From the NCBI RefSeq assembly GCF_000334915.1, contig NZ_AMSF01000001.1, positions 1-64,000 on the forward strand: a stretch of DNA of 64,000 bases, given 5' to 3'. Under the pieces are notes generated by a model. That model was given only the letters and a program-made list of their open reading frames with translations, was not told the origin of the DNA and did not search any database. This document shows, one piece after another, positions 17,830 through 26,141 of the stretch (positions are counted from its first letter, which is position 1; each line of letters starts with the position of its first letter). The position numbers were made by a program, and so were the translations under genes. The DNA comes from Dyella ginsengisoli LA-4 (GTDB lineage Bacteria > Pseudomonadota > Gammaproteobacteria > Xanthomonadales > Rhodanobacteraceae).

Positions 17830-18423
17830 ATGGCCATGACGCAGACCCAGCGCCTCGGCATCTTCACTCTTCTTGCCTTGGTCATGGGCGCCACGCGCCT
17901 GCACCATTTCGATGCGATCCCGGATGCGTCCTGGGGCGTGTTCTTCCTGGCCGGTTTCTGGCTGCGCGGCTCCGTGCGCTGGGCGTTCCCGCTGCTGATG
18001 GCGCTGGCCGTGCTGGTGGACTTCTTCGCCATCACCAGCCAGGGCCTGAGCTTCTGGAGCCACTACTGCGTCTCGGTCGGCTACTGGTTCCTGGTGCCGT
18101 CCTACCTCGCACTGTGGCTGGGCGGCAGCTGGCTGGCCCGCCACCAGGCCGGCCTGCGCGCCTCCAGCCTGGGCCTGGCCGCGCTGGCACTGCTGGTCAG
18201 CGAGGGCGTGTGCTACCTGCTGTCCAACGGCAGCTTCTACTGGCTCTCGCCGGTCACGGCCGCCGTGCGCAGCATGGACGGCTGGTTCGCCAACCTTGGC
18301 GACTGGTACCTGCCCTTCCTCGGCACCACGGCGATGTACGTGGCGATCGGCGCCGTGTTCCACGTGCTGGTGACCCTGCTGGCGCGTACCGCCGACAGCT
18401 CGCGGACCAAGCTGGCCGGCTGA
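17830..18423 (+). CDS. Small integral membrane protein next to the cobalamin adenosyltransferase
   Basis: This 197-residue protein has about five hydrophobic helices and few charged residues. An AGGAG ribosome-binding site precedes the ATG. The opening, with RLHHFDAIPDASWGVFFLAG after the first helix, resembles small uncharacterised membrane proteins that look like substrate-binding (S) components of ECF transporters. That is a resemblance, not a confident assignment. It ends 7 nt before the cob(I)alamin adenosyltransferase gene, so the two are almost certainly co-transcribed. This suggests, without proving, a role in uptake of cobalamin or a precursor. No EcfA or EcfT gene is in the window. 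Confidence 0.75.
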   Translation: MAMTQTQRLGIFTLLALVMGATRLHHFDAIPDASWGVFFLAGFWLRGSVRWAFPLLMALAVLVDFFAITSQGLSFWSHYCVSVGYWFLVPSYLALWLGGSWLARHQAGLRASSLGLAALALLVSEGVCYLLSNGSFYWLSPVTAAVRSMDGWFANLGDWYLPFLGTTAMYVAIGAVFHVLVTLLARTADSSRTKLAG

Positions 18424-18430
18424 GGCCGCC

Positions 18431-19006
18431 ATGGGCAACCGTCTCTCCAAGATCTATACCCGCACCGGCGACGACGGCAGCACCGGCCTCGGCGACGGCT
18501 CGCGGGTGCCGAAGGACTCGTTGCGCGTCGCCGCCTACGGCACCGTCGACGAGCTCAACAGCACGGTCGGCATGGTGCTCGCCTGCGACGGCGTTCCCGA
18601 CGACATCGCCGAGGCGCTGACCCAGGTCCAGCACGAACTGTTCGATCTGGGCGGCGAGCTGTGCATCCCGGGCATGGCGATGATCGACGACGCCGACATC
18701 ACCCGCCTGGAGCAGGTGCTGGACCGTTTCAACGATCCGCTGCCGCCACTGAAGGACTTCATCCTGCCCGGCGGCGGCATGGCTGCATCGTGCTGCCATC
18801 TGGCGCGTACCGTCTGCCGTCGCGCCGAGCGCGAGGTGGTGGCGCTGGGCCGCGAGGAAAGCATCCGTCCGCAGGCATCGCGCTATCTCAACCGGCTCTC
18901 CGACCTGCTGTTCGTGCTGTGCCGGGTGCTGGCCCGCGCCAGCGGCCACGGCGAAGTGCTGTGGCAGCACGAGCGCCGGCGCAAACCCGCCCCTCCCGCT
19001 GCCTGA
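18431..19006 (+). CDS. PduO-type cob(I)alamin adenosyltransferase
   Basis: This 191-residue enzyme transfers the adenosyl group of ATP to cob(I)alamin to make adenosylcobalamin. It has the N-terminal ATP-binding motif YTRTGDDGSTGL (9-20), the helix with YGTVDELNS near residues 36-44, and the C-terminal RYLNRLSDLLFVL (about 155-167). These define the PduO/MMAB family rather than CobA/BtuR. Length matches. It is the middle gene of a compact three-gene run, 5 nt before the deacetylase-like gene. Cobalamin-dependent enzymes are not in this window. Confidence 0.95.
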   Translation: MGNRLSKIYTRTGDDGSTGLGDGSRVPKDSLRVAAYGTVDELNSTVGMVLACDGVPDDIAEALTQVQHELFDLGGELCIPGMAMIDDADITRLEQVLDRFNDPLPPLKDFILPGGGMAASCCHLARTVCRRAEREVVALGREESIRPQASRYLNRLSDLLFVLCRVLARASGHGEVLWQHERRRKPAPPAA

Positions 19007-19011
19007 TTTCC

Positions 19012-19932
19012 ATGCTCCGCCTGTACACGCACGCGAGCTGCCTGCGACACGACCCCGGTCCGGGGCATGCCGAATCGCCGTTGCGTCTGAAGGCCGTGCT
19101 GCAGGCGCTGGACGCCGACCGCTTCGCCACGCTGGACCGGGTCGAGGCGCCGCGCGCCACCCGCGAGCAGTTGCTGCGCGTGCATGACGCGGCCCACGTC
19201 GACCGCGTGCTCGGCAGTGCACCCCGGGAAGACCGCGTGCAGCTGGATCCGGACACCTGGATGTCGCCGGACTCCGACGAGGCCGCGCTACGTGCCGCGG
19301 GCGCCACCTGCGCCGCGGTCGACGCGGTGCTCGCTGGCCAGGCGTCCCGGGCATTCTGCGCCGTGCGCCCTCCCGGCCATCACGCCACGCCCGGCCAGGC
19401 GATGGGCTTCTGCCTGTTCAACTCGATCGCCGTGGCGGCCGCGCATGCCATCGCTGCCCATGGCCTGCAGCGCGTACTGATCGCCGACTTCGACGTGCAC
19501 CACGGCAACGGCACGCAGGACATCTTCGAGCGCGAACCCCGGGTGATGTTCGTATCCAGCCACCAGTCGCCGCTGTACCCGGAGACCGGCTTCGCGCACG
19601 AACGCGGCGTCGGCAACATCGTCAACGCGCCGCTGCCGGCCGGCGCCGGCTCGATGGAATTCCGGGAGACCTGGCATCACGAGCTGCTGCCGCGCATGCA
19701 TGCCTTCAAGCCGCAGCTGGTGCTGGTTTCGGCCGGCTTCGACGCGCACCGCGACGACCCGCTCGCCGACCTGCGACTGGGTACCGAAGACTACGCGTGG
19801 ATTACCCACCAGCTGGTCGAACTGGCCCATGCACATGCCGGTGGCCGGCTGGTGTCCAGCCTCGAGGGCGGATACGACCTGCGCGCGCTGGCCGCCAGCG
19901 CCGCCGCGCACGTCGAGGCGCTGCTCTACTGA
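19012..19932 (+). CDS. Histone-deacetylase-like amidohydrolase
   Basis: This 306-residue protein has the whole active site of the zinc-dependent HDAC/acetoin-utilisation family: RPPGHHATPG with H123-H124, DFDVHHGNGT with zinc ligands D161 and H163, SAGFDAHRDDP with the third ligand near residue 242, and SLEGGYD near the C-terminus. Bacterial relatives act on acetylpolyamines, acetyl-lysine or similar amides. The SHQSPLYPETG stretch fits class II-like members. It begins 5 nt after the adenosyltransferase stop. The true substrate cannot be read from sequence, and a functional link to cobalamin is not evident. Confidence 0.92.
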   Translation: MLRLYTHASCLRHDPGPGHAESPLRLKAVLQALDADRFATLDRVEAPRATREQLLRVHDAAHVDRVLGSAPREDRVQLDPDTWMSPDSDEAALRAAGATCAAVDAVLAGQASRAFCAVRPPGHHATPGQAMGFCLFNSIAVAAAHAIAAHGLQRVLIADFDVHHGNGTQDIFEREPRVMFVSSHQSPLYPETGFAHERGVGNIVNAPLPAGAGSMEFRETWHHELLPRMHAFKPQLVLVSAGFDAHRDDPLADLRLGTEDYAWITHQLVELAHAHAGGRLVSSLEGGYDLRALAASAAAHVEALLY

Positions 19933-20048
19933 GCTCGGCAAAGGCGGCCTGCGACTGAATCCGCAGACCCTTTCGACGCCTCCGAGCCTGCCGGCTGCGG
20001 GACGTTTCTGCTAGCTTAACGGGCCATTTCCGCCTAAAGACTGCCATC

Positions 20049-22475
20049 GTGACGATGACGCCGCGCCCGTTGCCTCCGCGCCGCCTGCTGGCGGTCGCTG
20101 CCGCCCTTGCCCTGCTCGGCGCACCGCTCGAAGCGGATGCCGCCACCGGCCAGACGCCGATGCCCGGCAACATGCGCGCTCCGGAACAGGTCAGCTGCCC
20201 GCTCGGCTCGTTCCTCTGTCCGGCCCGTCCGATCAGCTACGCGATGTGCCGCCCCAACGCACTGCTGTCGTTCTACGACCCGACGCTGCCACTGGACAGC
20301 TCCGGGCGCGATACCGCCAACACGGATATCCACGCCGAGCGCGCGGACAGCTCCAACCAGTCGGTCTACCGGTTCACCGGCGAGGTCCGCATGCAGCGCG
20401 CCGATCAACTGCTGCGTGCCGATCGCGTCGACTACAACGACCAGACCACCGATTACGATGCCCGCGGCAACGTGCGCTACCAGGAAGCCGGAGAGCTGCT
20501 CTCCGCCGATCGCATCAAGGGCAACAACACGGCCAAGCGCGGCGTGGCCGACAACGTGACCTACCAGTTGCTGCAATCGCGCGGCAATGGCGTGGCGAAG
20601 CAGGCCGTTCTGACCGACGCGCAGCACAGCCACTATCGGGACGTCACCTATTCGACCTGCGATGTCGGCCACCGACTGTGGGAGTTCAGCGCCAACCGAC
20701 TCACCCTGAACCGCGAGACCGGAGTGGGCGTGGCCCATGGCGCCGTCATGCGTTTCGCCGACGTGCCGTTCTTCTACCTGCCGTACCTCACGTTCCCGAT
20801 CGACAACCGGCGCAAGAGCGGCTTTCTGGCGCCCACGTTCGGCAGCTCCAGCCACTCCGGCTTCATGGTCAGCGTGCCGTACTACCTGAATCTGGCGCCG
20901 AACTACGATGCGACGTTGGAGCCGCGCACCTACACCAAGCGCGGCGCGATGCTGGCCGGCCAGTTCCGCTATCTGCTTCCGGGGACAACCGGCCATCTCG
21001 ACTTCGAGTACGTGGCAAAGGACCATGGCCCCAACCTGGACGGCTCGGGGCTGGAGACCCAGGGCAAGCAGCGCTACCTGTACAAGTTCGGCGACACCAC
21101 CCGCCTCTGGCCGGGCTGGGTGTTCACCACCAGCGTCAATCGGGTGTCGGACAAGAACTACCTGCGGGACTTCAGCAACGACCTCTACACCAACGCAACC
21201 AACTTCATCCCCTCCAACGCCTACGTTCTCGGATCGGGGAGCTGGTGGAGCGCCTCGCTGGGCGTGGATGCCTACCAGAACACCGACCCCTATCTCAACG
21301 ACAACTCTCTCCAGTACCGGCGCTGGCCGCGTGGCACCCTGAATCTCGACGTGCCGCTCAACAACTGGCTCGAGTTCGGCATGAACAACGAGACCGTCGC
21401 CTTCCGCAAAAGCGGATACATCAGCGGCAATCGCGCCGACCTGTATCCGTACTTGGAAGCGGACTGGCAGGGAGCGGCGTGGTTCGTGCGACCGCGACTG
21501 GCCTATCGCTACACCGCCTACCAGCTGGACGACAATTTTCAACACTACGGCTTCGGCGGGCGGCTCGGAACTAATCAGCAGTCGCCATTCACCAGCCAAG
21601 ACCCATCGCGCTCGCTCCCGGTCGCGAGTCTGGATGCCGGCCTGATCTTCGATCGCAGCACATCGCTGTTCGGAACAGGCTACACGCAGACCCTGGAGCC
21701 CCGGCTCTACTACCTCTACATCCCCTACCGGAACCAGGACGACCTGCCGCTGTTCGACACGCGGCTGATGAATTTCGACTACTGGCAGCTGTTCTCTCCG
21801 AATCAGTATTCGGGCGCCGACCGGCAGATGAACGCAAACAACCTCACCGGTGCCCTGACCACCCGGCTGCTCGACGACAACGGTGTCGAGCGGTTTTCCG
21901 CCAGCCTGGGGCAGATCCGCTATTTTGATCCACAGCGGGTAAAGCTGCCCGGCCAAAAGGTCACCGACTGGACCGGCTCCGACTACGTGGCCCAGGCCGA
22001 CGTCCAGCTCAACGACCAGTGGCGGGCCAGCACCGCTTACCAGTGGAGCCCGAACACGCGCCAGGTCGATCTTGGCACCTTCCAGATCCAGCGCCGGATC
22101 AAGACCGACGGCGTCCTGAACTTCTCGTACCGGTTCCGCCGTACGCCGGGCAGCACCTCCGTGCTGCTGGAACAATACGACGCATCCACGGTCTATCCGG
22201 TCTCGGATCGCTGGCGCCTGCTCGGACGGTGGACCTATTCGGTCAAGGATCGCCGCACGGTGGAAGCACTGGCAGGTGTCCAGTACGAGAGCTGCTGCGT
22301 GATCTTCAGTGTGGTCGGGCGGCACTACGTGAGCCAGTACGCTCCCATAGGCAGCACATCGCAACGAATCCCCTCGAACAATGCGGTGATGTTCGAGCTG
22401 CAGTTCAAGGGCCTGGGCGCGTTCAACGGTCAGGCCGAGGACTTTTTCCGGCGTGCTATTCTGGGATATCAATAA
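20049..22475 (+). CDS. lptD: LPS-assembly outer membrane protein LptD
   Basis: LptD is the outer-membrane barrel that, with LptE, inserts lipopolysaccharide into the outer leaflet. This 808-residue protein has a signal peptide, an OstA/LptA-like jelly roll (about residues 85-230, with RADRVDYNDQTTDYDARGNV), and a long C-terminal region of amphipathic strands. Six cysteines are visible: 50, 57, 67, 204, 749 and 750. The adjacent pair 749-750 and C204 match the positions that form the two interdomain disulfides in E. coli. Two of the three N-terminal cysteines are extra. The start is GTG at 20049 or ATG at 20055. It leads the lptD-surA-pdxA-rsmA operon, and SurA, encoded next, helps fold it. 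Confidence 0.95.
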   Translation: MTMTPRPLPPRRLLAVAAALALLGAPLEADAATGQTPMPGNMRAPEQVSCPLGSFLCPARPISYAMCRPNALLSFYDPTLPLDSSGRDTANTDIHAERADSSNQSVYRFTGEVRMQRADQLLRADRVDYNDQTTDYDARGNVRYQEAGELLSADRIKGNNTAKRGVADNVTYQLLQSRGNGVAKQAVLTDAQHSHYRDVTYSTCDVGHRLWEFSANRLTLNRETGVGVAHGAVMRFADVPFFYLPYLTFPIDNRRKSGFLAPTFGSSSHSGFMVSVPYYLNLAPNYDATLEPRTYTKRGAMLAGQFRYLLPGTTGHLDFEYVAKDHGPNLDGSGLETQGKQRYLYKFGDTTRLWPGWVFTTSVNRVSDKNYLRDFSNDLYTNATNFIPSNAYVLGSGSWWSASLGVDAYQNTDPYLNDNSLQYRRWPRGTLNLDVPLNNWLEFGMNNETVAFRKSGYISGNRADLYPYLEADWQGAAWFVRPRLAYRYTAYQLDDNFQHYGFGGRLGTNQQSPFTSQDPSRSLPVASLDAGLIFDRSTSLFGTGYTQTLEPRLYYLYIPYRNQDDLPLFDTRLMNFDYWQLFSPNQYSGADRQMNANNLTGALTTRLLDDNGVERFSASLGQIRYFDPQRVKLPGQKVTDWTGSDYVAQADVQLNDQWRASTAYQWSPNTRQVDLGTFQIQRRIKTDGVLNFSYRFRRTPGSTSVLLEQYDASTVYPVSDRWRLLGRWTYSVKDRRTVEALAGVQYESCCVIFSVVGRHYVSQYAPIGSTSQRIPSNNAVMFELQFKGLGAFNGQAEDFFRRAILGYQ

Positions 22476-22514
22476 TTTGTCCATCGCCTGACGGCGATCC
22501 AAGGCACCGTTCTG

Positions 22515-23873
22515 ATGAAGCAATCTCTCGCGCTGTTCCTGTTCGCGGTCGTCGCCGCGTCTGTTTCCCCCGCGCATGCCCAGCTCCTTGCCCCGGCCAG
22601 CCAGACCAGCGCGAACTCCGGCGAACAGCCGCTGGACCGGATCGTGGCGGTGGTCGACGACGGCGTGATCCTGCAGAGCGAGCTGGACGATGCGGTTCGT
22701 GCCATCCAGCAGCAGTACGCCAGCAATCCCGGTCAGCTGCCGCCGCTGAACGTGCTGCAACGCCAGGTGCTCGAGCGCCTCATCCTGATGCGACTGCAGG
22801 TCAACAAGGCCAATGACCAGGGCATCCGGGTCTCCGACGGCGAAGTGGACCAGGCGGTCGGCCGCGTGGCCCAGCAGAACCACATGACGGTGGACCAGCT
22901 GCGCGGCGCCATCGCGCAGAGCGGCGCCAGCTATGCGGCCTTCCGGCGTCAGATCGCCGAGCAGCTCACCGTGCAGCGCCTGCACGACAGCGTGGTCCGC
23001 GACTCGGTGCAGATCACCGACAGCGAGATCAACAATCTGCTGAACAGCCCGACCTACAAGGCCGGTGAAGTGCACCTGGCGCACATCCAGATCAGCGTGC
23101 CGGCGGGCGCCACCGCAGCCGATATCCAGGCGGCCCAGAACAAGGCCTCCGAGGCCCTGAACGCGATCAAGGGCGGCATGGATTTCAACGCCGCGGCCAT
23201 CCGTTATTCCGATGCCCAGGACGCACTCGATGGCGGCGACCTCGGCTGGCGTCGGATGGACGAGATCCCTCCGGCGTTCACCGATACCGTGGCTGCGATG
23301 AAGCCCGGTGACGTCACCCCGGCGCTGCGCGGCCCCACCGGCTTCACCATCCTGAAGCTGGTCGGTCAGCGGCAGCCCGAGCGGCAGGTGATCACCGAGT
23401 ACCACGCCCGCCAGATCCTGATCAGCCCGAGCGAGCTCATCACTCCGGCCCAGGCACAGCAGAAGGCGCAGGACATCTACCAGCGCATCGTCAACAAGCA
23501 CGAGGATTTCGCCAAGCTGGCGAAGGCCGACTCCACCGACGACACCACTGCCAATGCCGGCGGCGACATGGGCTGGTTCGCCCAGGACGCCTGGGGTGCC
23601 GCGGTGGCGCAGCAGCTGTCCGCACTCAAGCCGGACCAGGTCTCCAAGCCGTTCCAGACGGAAGCGGGCTGGCACATCATCGAGCTGCTCGGCACGCGCC
23701 AGGCCGACCGTACCGACGAAATCGCCCGCAACCAGGCTCGCCAGGCCATCGGCAACCGCAAGGCCGAGCAGGCGTACGAGGACTTCCTGCGCCAGCTCAA
23801 GGCCAGCGCGTACATCCGGATCCTCGTGCCGGAGCTGCGCTCGCCCGGGCAGCCGGACGACGGCACCGCCTGA
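22515..23873 (+). CDS. surA: Periplasmic chaperone/peptidyl-prolyl isomerase SurA
   Basis: SurA escorts outer-membrane proteins, including LptD, across the periplasm. This 452-residue protein has a signal peptide (LALFLFAVVAASVSPAHAQ), an N-terminal chaperone domain beginning PLDRIVAVVDDGVILQSEL, and two parvulin domains (about residues 185-285 and 295-395). Each carries the parvulin pattern of HIQI or HARQIL, followed by a GGDLGW or GGDMGW turn. The C-terminal helix completes the chaperone fold. Length is slightly above E. coli SurA (428). It lies 39 nt after lptD and 10 nt before pdxA. Confidence 0.97.
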   Translation: MKQSLALFLFAVVAASVSPAHAQLLAPASQTSANSGEQPLDRIVAVVDDGVILQSELDDAVRAIQQQYASNPGQLPPLNVLQRQVLERLILMRLQVNKANDQGIRVSDGEVDQAVGRVAQQNHMTVDQLRGAIAQSGASYAAFRRQIAEQLTVQRLHDSVVRDSVQITDSEINNLLNSPTYKAGEVHLAHIQISVPAGATAADIQAAQNKASEALNAIKGGMDFNAAAIRYSDAQDALDGGDLGWRRMDEIPPAFTDTVAAMKPGDVTPALRGPTGFTILKLVGQRQPERQVITEYHARQILISPSELITPAQAQQKAQDIYQRIVNKHEDFAKLAKADSTDDTTANAGGDMGWFAQDAWGAAVAQQLSALKPDQVSKPFQTEAGWHIIELLGTRQADRTDEIARNQARQAIGNRKAEQAYEDFLRQLKASAYIRILVPELRSPGQPDDGTA

Positions 23874-23883
23874 TCCCGCCACC

Positions 23884-24882
23884 ATGGACATCCGACCCCG
23901 TCCCCGGCTGGCCCTGACCGCTGGCGAGCCGGCGGGTGTCGGCCCCGAGCTGCTGGTTCGCCTCGCTTCGATTCCGTTCGATGCCGAGCTGGTGGCCATC
24001 ACCGATCGCGAGCTGCTGGAGCGCGCCGCGCGACGCTGCGACATCCAGCTCCAGCTGCTGGACGAAGATGCATCCGCGCCCGCTCTCGCCACGGCAGTCC
24101 AGTTGCGCGTCCGCCATGTGCCGCTGGGAGCGACCGAGCGCCCGGGCCACCCCGACCCTGCCAACGCGGCGCACGTCCTCGCCACCCTCGCCGCGGCCGC
24201 CGATGGCTGTCTCTCGGGGCGCTACGATGCGGTAGTGACCGCCCCGCTGCAGAAGGCGTCGATCAACGACGCCGGCATCGCCTTTAGCGGCCACACGGAA
24301 TTCTTCTCCGAGCGGGCCCGTGCCGACGTGGTGATGATGCTGGCCAGTCCGGAGCTGCGGGTGGCCCTGGCCACGACGCATCTGCCCCTGGCTGCGGTTC
24401 CCGCCGCCATCCAGGCTGACCTCCTGAGCCGCACGCTGCGCATCATCGATGCCGAGCTGCGTGCGAAGTTCGGCATCGAGCACCCCCGCATCGGCGTGCT
24501 CGGACTGAACCCCCACGCAGGTGAGGGCGGACATCTGGGTCGCGAGGAAATCGACATCATCGCTCCGGTGCTGGATCGCCTGCGCGACGAAGGCATGGAC
24601 CTGCTCGGTCCGTTGCCGGCGGACACCGCTTTCGTGCCCGCCATGCGCGCCCGCTACGATGCGGTGCTGGCGATGTACCACGACCAGGCCCTGCCGGTGC
24701 TCAAGAGCGAAGCGTTCGACCGCACGGTCAACCTGACCCTTGGCCTTCCCTTCATCCGCACCTCGGTCGACCACGGCACCGCACTCGACCTGGCCGGCAG
24801 CGGCCGGGCCGACGCCTCGAGCCTGATCGCCGCCACCCGCATGGCGCTGGACCTGGTCCAGCGCGCCCGCGGCAACGCCTGA
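23884..24882 (+). CDS. pdxA: 4-hydroxythreonine-4-phosphate dehydrogenase
   Basis: PdxA oxidises 4-phosphohydroxy-L-threonine in pyridoxal phosphate synthesis. The 332-residue protein begins with LALTAGEPAGVGPELL (the family usually has TPGEPAGIGP) and has the substrate-binding SGHTEF, GLNPHAGEGGHLG, the metal ligand region MYHDQALPVLK, and TSVDHGTALDLAG near the end. The metal-binding histidines of the family are all present. It starts at the ATG at 23884, 10 nt after surA, in the standard lptD-surA-pdxA-rsmA order. Confidence 0.97.
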   Translation: MDIRPRPRLALTAGEPAGVGPELLVRLASIPFDAELVAITDRELLERAARRCDIQLQLLDEDASAPALATAVQLRVRHVPLGATERPGHPDPANAAHVLATLAAAADGCLSGRYDAVVTAPLQKASINDAGIAFSGHTEFFSERARADVVMMLASPELRVALATTHLPLAAVPAAIQADLLSRTLRIIDAELRAKFGIEHPRIGVLGLNPHAGEGGHLGREEIDIIAPVLDRLRDEGMDLLGPLPADTAFVPAMRARYDAVLAMYHDQALPVLKSEAFDRTVNLTLGLPFIRTSVDHGTALDLAGSGRADASSLIAATRMALDLVQRARGNA

Positions 24883-24903
24883 CCCGACGTGCCGAGCCCA
24901 CCC

Positions 24904-25704
24904 ATGAATGCACGTCCCAAGAAAAGCTTCGGCCAGCACTTCCTGCACGAGAAACGCTACATCGAGCGCATCGTCAGCGCGATCGCACCAAGGCACGGTG
25001 ACACGCTGGTCGAGATCGGCCCCGGCGAGGGCGCCCTGACCCTGCCGCTGCTCGCCGCGGCCCGGCGGCTGACCGCGATCGAACTGGACACCGACCTGAT
25101 CCCCGCGCTGGGCGAGCGCGCGGCACCGATCGGCGAACTGCGGATCGTCCACGCGGACGTACTGAAAGTCGACTTCGCCGCGCTGGCCCGCGAGCTGGGA
25201 GCCAGCCGCCTGCGCATCGCCGGCAACCTGCCCTATTACATCTCCAGCCCGATCCTGTTCCACTGCGTCGAACATGCCGAGTCCATCCAGGACATGCACT
25301 TCATGCTGCAGAAGGAGGTGGTCGACCGGATGGCCGCGGACCCCGGCAGCAAGGTGTATGGCCGTCTCTCGGTGATGCTGCAGCTGGCCTGTCGCGTGGT
25401 GCCGCTGTTCGATGTGCCGCCCGGTGCGTTCCGCCCTCCGCCGAAGGTCGACTCGTCGGTCGTTCGGCTGGTGCCGCTGGCGCCGGAAGAGCGCCACGAC
25501 GCCGACCCGGACGCCGTGCATGCCGTGGTCAAGGCGGCATTCGCCCAACGCCGCAAGACGCTCTCCAATGCGCTTCGGCAATTGCTCGACGCCGACTCGA
25601 TCCGCGGTGCCGGCATTGACCCCGGCGCGCGCGCGGAGACGCTGGCGCCAGGTGATTTCGTGCGACTCGCCAAGGCGTTGCCGCCCCGGGCGGCGAAAGA
25701 CTGA
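24904..25704 (+). CDS. rsmA: 16S rRNA dimethyladenosine transferase RsmA (KsgA)
   Basis: RsmA dimethylates two adjacent adenosines in the 3' terminal helix of 16S rRNA during 30S assembly. The ATG at 24904 gives 266 residues beginning NARPKKSFGQHFL, the family's usual opening; a GTG at 24889 would add five residues. The SAM-binding EIGPGEGALT is near residue 40, the catalytic motif NLPYYISSPI near 107, and the C-terminal helical domain has FAQRRKTLSNALR. It is the fourth gene of the lptD operon. Confidence 0.97.
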   Translation: MNARPKKSFGQHFLHEKRYIERIVSAIAPRHGDTLVEIGPGEGALTLPLLAAARRLTAIELDTDLIPALGERAAPIGELRIVHADVLKVDFAALARELGASRLRIAGNLPYYISSPILFHCVEHAESIQDMHFMLQKEVVDRMAADPGSKVYGRLSVMLQLACRVVPLFDVPPGAFRPPPKVDSSVVRLVPLAPEERHDADPDAVHAVVKAAFAQRRKTLSNALRQLLDADSIRGAGIDPGARAETLAPGDFVRLAKALPPRAAKD

Positions 25705-25745
25705 AGGCTCCGGCGTCTCACTGAGCGGACGCACACCACAGGCCG

Positions 25746-25751
25746 TACAAT
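25746..25751 (+). promoter_or_regulatory. -10 element placing the apaG start codon at +1
   Basis: TACAAT is followed by exactly six bases and then the ATG of apaG. With the usual 6-nt spacing to the start point, the mRNA would begin at or next to the A of the start codon. No good -35 is seen. Confidence 0.5.
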
Positions 25752-25757
25752 CGCGAC

Positions 25758-26141
25758 ATGAGTCCGAAATCCCCCTACACGATCGATGTTCACGTGCACA
25801 CCCGCTTCGTTCCCGATCAATCGAAGCCTGACGACAACCGCTACGTGTTCGCCTACACGGTTACCCTGCGCAATGCGGGCGACGTTCCCGCCCAGCTGCT
25901 TCGCCGCCACTGGGTGATCACCGACGCCAACGGCAAGATCGACGAGGTGCGCGGCGATGGCGTGGTCGGTGAGCAGCCTTGGCTGCGTCCGGGCGACGAT
26001 TACGAGTACACCTCCGGCGCGGTGCTGGAAACCGCGGTGGGCACCATGGCCGGCAGCTACCAGATGCTCGCCGACGACGGCACCGAATTCGACGCCCCGA
26101 TTCCCACCTTCACCCTCTCGATTCCGCGCACGCTGCACTGA
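25758..26141 (+). CDS. apaG: ApaG-domain protein
   Basis: This 127-residue protein is a single ApaG domain, a fibronectin-III-like beta sandwich of uncertain biochemical role that is encoded beside apaH in many proteobacteria. It shows the family sequence RRHWVITDANGKIDEVRGDGVVGEQP and the YEYTSGAVLETAVGTMAGSY region. A -10-like TACAAT ends 6 nt before the ATG, suggesting its own leaderless transcript besides read-through from rsmA. The stop shares one base with the apaH start (TGATG), indicating coupled translation. Confidence 0.95.
   Translation: MSPKSPYTIDVHVHTRFVPDQSKPDDNRYVFAYTVTLRNAGDVPAQLLRRHWVITDANGKIDEVRGDGVVGEQPWLRPGDDYEYTSGAVLETAVGTMAGSYQMLADDGTEFDAPIPTFTLSIPRTLH

Noticed and set aside
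19933-20048. A sigmaE-type promoter upstream of lptD
   Set aside because: A GGGACGTT-like stretch is present, but the downstream half does not match the consensus, so I do not list it.
20034-24185. A 1383-codon open frame antisense to lptD, surA and pdxA
   Set aside because: It lies opposite three well-recognised genes and has no family resemblance. Such frames arise because GC-rich codon third positions rarely form stops on the opposite strand.
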